43,663 bases of DNA. Source: Desulfobacterales bacterium. GTDB taxonomy: Bacteria; Desulfobacterota; Desulfobacteria; Desulfobacterales; JAHEIW01. The stretch is from positions 1 to 43,663 of the forward strand of contig JASJAN010000029.1 of assembly GCA_030066985.1 (NCBI GenBank), in the 5' to 3' direction. Below are positions 40,062 to 43,663 of this stretch, in pieces. A program made the position numbers and the translations under genes. The notes under the pieces were generated by a model. The model ran no database searches. It saw nothing but the letters and a program-made list of their open reading frames with translations, and had not been told where the DNA came from. Position 1 is the first letter of the stretch; each line of letters opens with the position of its first letter.

Positions 40062-41567
40062 ATGAAAAAAATCGCCTTTGCCGGTACTGATGGCCGAACC
40101 CTGTTGAGCGCGTTGGTCGTATCCACTGCCACCAGCGAAATTTATGAAGAGTCCTATCAAGGCGTTGTCGTTCGAGGAACCCCCTCGATGCCAAAATTTG
40201 CAGAAACCATGAATTGGCCGATTGTGTTCATTCCAACAGAGGGAAATTCTTACGATGAATATGCAGCGGCCATCATTGAGGCCCTCAAGTCCGGTGCCAT
40301 CGACTATGTTGTTCCGATGCCAGAGGCGCTTTTATTTGACGGGCTGGTGGATGAGGTGGAGTCCGCCGGTTTTGGCGATCGCATCGTCGGCCTTAAAAAA
40401 GATGCCGCTTTCATCGAAGGGGATAAAATCAAATGCAAAGAGCTGTGCCAACAGGCCGGCATCCCGGTGGCGACTTCCTGGGAGGCCGTGGATGCCAAAG
40501 CGTACGACACCATCCTGCATACCTGTCTGGACTACATTCAGCAATATGGCGGGGCCGTCTTAAAATATCCATACAGTGCCGGAGGAAAAGGCGCCCGCAT
40601 CATTTTAAATTCCTGGGAAATCAGAGAAGTCTACGATACCTTAATTAAGGATTATAAGCGCGATTATAAGAAAATGTACGGCGCCAAAGGGCACTGGCCA
40701 CTGCTCATCGAAAGTCTGATGTCCGGGGTTGAGATTAGCTTTACGATTTTGGTGGACATAAACGGCAACTTCCAGATCCTGCCCACTGCGATGGATTACC
40801 CTGAACGTTTTGAGGGGCCGGCCAGCAAGACCAACCCCATCACCGGCGGAATGGGCGCCATCTCACCGCACCCGATGGAAACGCCCGAATTGATTCAAAT
40901 GGCCGGCGATCTGATCGCCCGACCCCTTGTTGACATTATGAAGGAAAATGAATACCTGCGCCCGTGTATCCTGTACCCGGGGTGTTTCGTCTCGCTGGAC
41001 AACAACAAACAACCCACCCATATCCGGGTTTCTGAAATCAACATTCGGCCCGGCGAACCCGAAGCCCAGCCGGTTGCCCGCCGCTTGAGAAATCTGGGCG
41101 TGCTCATCGAGGCCATGTTTGATGGCCGTCTTGATCAGGTCAGACCGGAAGTCAGGGAGGATCAACTGGCGATCTGTGCCGGTCTGGTAACCGGCCCCGG
41201 TGGGCCGGACGGTCAAAAGGGTTATCCGTGGTCCTGTACCAAAGGTGAGCCGGTTGAGATTGATTTTAATTATATTCGCAAAAAGAGCATCCAGATTATT
41301 CCGTCGGCAATGACCTGCAATGCGGATGACAATCAATTCAAGTCTGACGGTACCCGTGTCGCCTGGTTGAATGCCAATGTCAGAATCAAGCCCGATGAAA
41401 ACCGGGGTGAAGTGGCGGAACGGTTTCGCAACAAACTCCTTTCCGCCTTTGACAATGGCAAAATCCGCGTCATACCTAGAGAAGACCCTGATGGCAATCG
41501 ATTGGATTTGAGGCGGGACATTGGAACACATTATTTGGTGGCTGAGAAGATATTCCCGGAAAAATAA
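40062..41567 (+). CDS. PurD-like ATP-grasp protein (phosphoribosylamine--glycine ligase family)
   Basis: A 501-residue ATP-grasp protein of the PurD family. PurD joins phosphoribosylamine and glycine in purine synthesis. Visible: VPMPEALLFDGLVDEVE, VLKYPYSAGGKGARI (ATP lysine and Gly loop), GVEISFTILVDINGNFQIL, ASKTNPITGGMGAISPHP (the family's NTGGMGAYSP region) and INIRPGEPEAQPV (metal-binding EINxRxGEPE). It is about 70 residues longer than typical PurD and the N-terminal MKKIAFAGTDGRTL differs from the usual VLVVGSGGREHA, so it may be a divergent PurD or a related ligase. The presence of purE nearby supports a purine role. ATG start with AAAGGA upstream. Confidence 0.8.
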   Translation: MKKIAFAGTDGRTLLSALVVSTATSEIYEESYQGVVVRGTPSMPKFAETMNWPIVFIPTEGNSYDEYAAAIIEALKSGAIDYVVPMPEALLFDGLVDEVESAGFGDRIVGLKKDAAFIEGDKIKCKELCQQAGIPVATSWEAVDAKAYDTILHTCLDYIQQYGGAVLKYPYSAGGKGARIILNSWEIREVYDTLIKDYKRDYKKMYGAKGHWPLLIESLMSGVEISFTILVDINGNFQILPTAMDYPERFEGPASKTNPITGGMGAISPHPMETPELIQMAGDLIARPLVDIMKENEYLRPCILYPGCFVSLDNNKQPTHIRVSEINIRPGEPEAQPVARRLRNLGVLIEAMFDGRLDQVRPEVREDQLAICAGLVTGPGGPDGQKGYPWSCTKGEPVEIDFNYIRKKSIQIIPSAMTCNADDNQFKSDGTRVAWLNANVRIKPDENRGEVAERFRNKLLSAFDNGKIRVIPREDPDGNRLDLRRDIGTHYLVAEKIFPEK

Positions 41568-41600
41568 AAACCCTTCAGGATTTCGTTTATCCTAGAAGGG
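41566..41600 (-). terminator. Intrinsic terminator of the tRNA-Met transcript
   Basis: Read on the minus strand: CCCTTC, a one-base bulge, AGGAT, loop, ATCCT, GAAGGG, then TTTTT. The T-run (complement of AAAAA at 41566-41570) is on the minus-strand side. On the plus strand no T-run follows, but the hairpin comes just after the PurD-like stop. Confidence 0.85.
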
Positions 41601-41667
41601 CTTACAAGCTTTAAACGTTCTGCACAAAGTTTGATCGGGTTTTATCGGGCCGCCACCAGACGGTAAA

Positions 41668-41744
41668 TGGTGGCGATGCAGGGACTTGAACCCCGGACAC
41701 TGCGGATATGAGCCGCATGCTCTGACCACCTGAGCTACATCGCC
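41668..41744 (-). tRNA. tRNA-Met (anticodon CAT), elongator type
   Basis: 77 nt including encoded CCA. Acceptor GGCGATG/CATCGCC fully paired (initiator tRNAs have a mismatch at 1-72), D arm GTAGCTCAGGTGGTCAGAGC, anticodon stem TGCGG/CCGCA with loop CTCATAT, T arm with GGTTCAAGTCC. The CAT anticodon could also mark a lysidine-modified tRNA-Ile, but resemblance to elongator Met is better. Confidence 0.93.
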
Positions 41745-41833
41745 ACAACCACCCGCCAACGGTATACTTCACCGGATTTCCGGCGAAACCTCCTCTTAAC
41801 AACTCACCGGTGGCAAGTCAAGCTAAAAGGGTG

Positions 41834-43663
41834 TCAGGATGAGGATCCAGCCACCTCCACGGTATATTCATCCAGGTTAGGCGGCAATTGATTGAATACA
41901 ATTAAGAAAGGAATTGTCTTGCCGGTCTGGACTTTCACGTTAGAACGCTTGTCCCCAGATCGATTTTGCAGCCGTTTTTTAATGTCCGCCATACCCATGC
42001 GTTGAAGATCACCGTCGCTGATCGTATTGCCGGCATAAACAGTGGCTGAGTTGGCCAGGCTTTTACCTTTTTGAAAAATTTTACCGGTAACTTTGATATT
42101 GCTGCGGGGATGATCATATTCGTTGCGGACTTGGCCGGTGATCACTAAAATCCTGCCCACCCTATTATTGTCAACAAACTTATATGAGATCGTCCGGCTC
42201 ATGGGTGTAATCATCAGGTTGCCAGCCGTATCCTGGACTTTGGGCTTTGCCAAATCGCTTAGATAGGGAATTTTGATATCGCTGATATACGGAATATGGA
42301 CATCGCTGACGTATGGAATTTTAACACCCAGGGTGTTGGTCACGATGATGCCGACCAGGCACAGTAGAAAAATCAGCGCGACTGCCATTAAGGGCTTGCG
42401 GGCGCTTCGCTTTTTCGCGGGAGCCCCCATTAGCACATCCATATCGTCCATCGCATCGGTTTGCTCATAGATATCATGGGTTTCAGCAAATTCTTCGGTG
42501 GCAAACTCTTCGCTGGTGGCTCCCAGGTCGGCGCTGTCTGACAGATCATCCTGGATCTGGGTGGCGGCTGCCTGGGTTGCGCCAAATTGCAAAGTTTCTT
42601 CATCCGAGTCCAATAGATTGAAATCGAGATCTTCTTCGCCGGATGCTGCACCTTCCAGCTGCGCGTCGCCTTCTTGCACATCCGCATCCAGGTCTAAATT
42701 CAGCTCAAGTTCGGAGTCCACAGACTGGGTCGCCTCATCCATGACCGCTTCTAGATCGAGTTCGACGACTTCTTCAGCATCTGAAGCTGCATCGTCACCG
42801 CCCTCAAGCATTTGTTCGATATCTAAGAATTCGGCATCGTCACCCGCCCCAGGCTCAGCGCCGGCTGTCTCAGGCTCCAGATCCAAATCCAGTTCCAGCT
42901 CATCCGCATCTTCAGTAGAAGGCTTTTCATCGGATTCCAGCATTTGTTCAAGATCTGACATATCCAGTTCATCGGAGGCCTGGGCGGCTTCAGCTGGAGC
43001 TGCGTCGCCTGCATCTTCATCGACTTCAAATTCAAGTTCCAGATCATCCTCCGCAGCAGCTTCCGCCGGTTCGTCTGAATCCATAATTCCTTCAAGATCT
43101 GAAAAATCCAATTCATCATCGGCATCGAGACTTTCCTCAGCGGCCACCGCTGACGCCTCCTCAGGCAGTTCTTCATCCAGATCAATATCCAGGTCAAGAC
43201 TATCTAAGGCTTCAGCACTCTGATCTTCCTCGGCTGGTTCTTCAGTGGATTCAATAATACCTTCTAACTCTGATAAATCCAGTTCATCACTATCTGGTGC
43301 GCCAGCATCCAATTCGGCGGCCGGAGATGCCGTTTCCGGCTCCGGTTCTAAATCAAGATCCAGGTCTAAATCGTCCGCAGCTTCGGAGACGACATCTTCG
43401 ATCGGGGTATCGGTTTCGTCTTCGACCAGGTCGTCAAGATCCGCCATATCAAGCGCTTCACTGCCATCGTCAGCAGCAATAGCCTCGGTGGCGGCAGGTT
43501 CAGCTTCATCAGGTTCAAGTTCCAAATCCAGGTCTGGGTCGGCTTCCGCAGCTGCTTCGGACGTTAGACCCTCCAATTCAATATCATCATCGGTGGCGAC
43601 AGGTTCAGCTTCATCAGGTTCAAGTCCCAAATCCAGGTCCGGGTCGGCTTCCACTGCTGCTTC
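41834..43663 (-). CDS. Acidic-repeat membrane protein with C-terminal DUF3426 (5' end outside window)
   Basis: The open frame runs to the window edge, so the N-terminus is missing; at least 609 residues are seen. The first about 420 visible residues are Asp/Glu-rich repeats with patterns such as ELDLDLEPE, DELDMSDLEQML and DELDFSDLEGIM. A membrane helix follows (MAVALIFLLCLVGIIVTN), then three copies of IPY[VIL]SD in about 25 residues, then a DUF3426 domain (MSRTISYKFVDNNRVGRILVITGQVRNEYDHPRSNIKVTGK...), an extracytoplasmic beta domain. In family members an MJ0042 zinc ribbon often stands at the N-terminus; this could not be checked. Function unknown; scaffold or envelope role is a guess. Confidence 0.85.
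   Translation of the reverse strand, partial: EAAVEADPDLDLGLEPDEAEPVATDDDIELEGLTSEAAAEADPDLDLELEPDEAEPAATEAIAADDGSEALDMADLDDLVEDETDTPIEDVVSEAADDLDLDLDLEPEPETASPAAELDAGAPDSDELDLSELEGIIESTEEPAEEDQSAEALDSLDLDIDLDEELPEEASAVAAEESLDADDELDFSDLEGIMDSDEPAEAAAEDDLELEFEVDEDAGDAAPAEAAQASDELDMSDLEQMLESDEKPSTEDADELELDLDLEPETAGAEPGAGDDAEFLDIEQMLEGGDDAASDAEEVVELDLEAVMDEATQSVDSELELNLDLDADVQEGDAQLEGAASGEEDLDFNLLDSDEETLQFGATQAAATQIQDDLSDSADLGATSEEFATEEFAETHDIYEQTDAMDDMDVLMGAPAKKRSARKPLMAVALIFLLCLVGIIVTNTLGVKIPYVSDVHIPYISDIKIPYLSDLAKPKVQDTAGNLMITPMSRTISYKFVDNNRVGRILVITGQVRNEYDHPRSNIKVTGKIFQKGKSLANSATVYAGNTISDGDLQRMGMADIKKRLQNRSGDKRSNVKVQTGKTIPFLIVFNQLPPNLDEYTVEVAGSSS

Noticed and set aside
42498-43223. Long plus-strand Ser-rich reading frame
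   Set aside because: It is the antisense of the Asp/Glu-rich repeats of the DUF3426 protein; such repeats leave long open frames on the other strand.

Overview
The window looks like a chromosomal piece of a Desulfobacterota (former Deltaproteobacteria) genome, most likely Desulfobacterales. The reasons are gene content (many hybrid histidine kinases, sigma54 activators, MinD-type ATPases carrying ferredoxin domains next to NifX-like proteins, a CooC-like ATPase, an MSHA-type pilus locus), a moderate GC content, and long intergenic spacers full of short inverted repeats. This assignment is inferred from content; no marker gene allows a species call.

Layout. (1) About 0.5-5.5 kb: two hybrid histidine kinases on the minus strand; the first is flanked by two copies of a 340-bp structured repeat. 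(2) About 6.0-8.9 kb: a CsgD-like LuxR regulator, a PilZ (c-di-GMP) protein and a receiver-less sigma54 activator. (3) About 9.7-23.4 kb: an MSHA-type type IV pilus locus in the order PilM-PilN fusion, PilO-like, PilP/MshK-like, secretin, MshM-like ATPase with LysM and SPOR-like regions, MshE-like ATPase, MshG/PilC, membrane-anchored sigma54 activator, two tandem pilins. The pilins lie behind a well-spaced sigma54 promoter and end in a strong terminator. (4) About 23.7-26.5 kb: CooC-like ATPase overlapping a Ski2-type helicase. (5) About 26.7-28.5 kb: a third histidine kinase whose N-terminal membrane module matches that of the second. (6) About 29.1-32.5 kb: a TPR/SPOR protein and a TMTC-like membrane TPR protein. 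(7) About 32.6-35.3 kb: an ORP-like cluster (NifX-like, two ferredoxin-MinD ATPases, NifX-like) with a 20-bp operator palindrome. (8) About 35.3-43.7 kb: tRNA-Leu, Sua5/YrdC, PurE, a RimK-like ATP-grasp protein, D-Ala-D-Ala ligase, a DUF1992 protein, a PurD-like ATP-grasp protein, tRNA-Met, and an acidic-repeat DUF3426 protein cut by the window edge.

How the parts fit. The centre is a surface pilus with apparent c-di-GMP inputs (MshE N-domain, PilZ protein, possibly the CsgD-like regulator) and sigma54 control of the pilins by the activator encoded just upstream. No prepilin peptidase, retraction ATPase or minor pilins are present, so the pilus would need genes from elsewhere.

The most unusual signal is not a gene. 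Five intergenic elements (95-434, 2498-2840, 6866-7113, 35502-35749, 36462-36712) share one architecture: inverted terminal arrays of 9-10-mers, then a 12-13 bp hairpin with a 5-nt loop, then a small hairpin with a 3-nt loop, a core, and the mirror image of the same. Stem sequences change completely between copies while pairing, length and loops are kept. Many other spacers hold simpler inverted arrays of short repeats, several placed exactly where a ribosome-binding site would be expected. I do not recognise the structured element as a named family.
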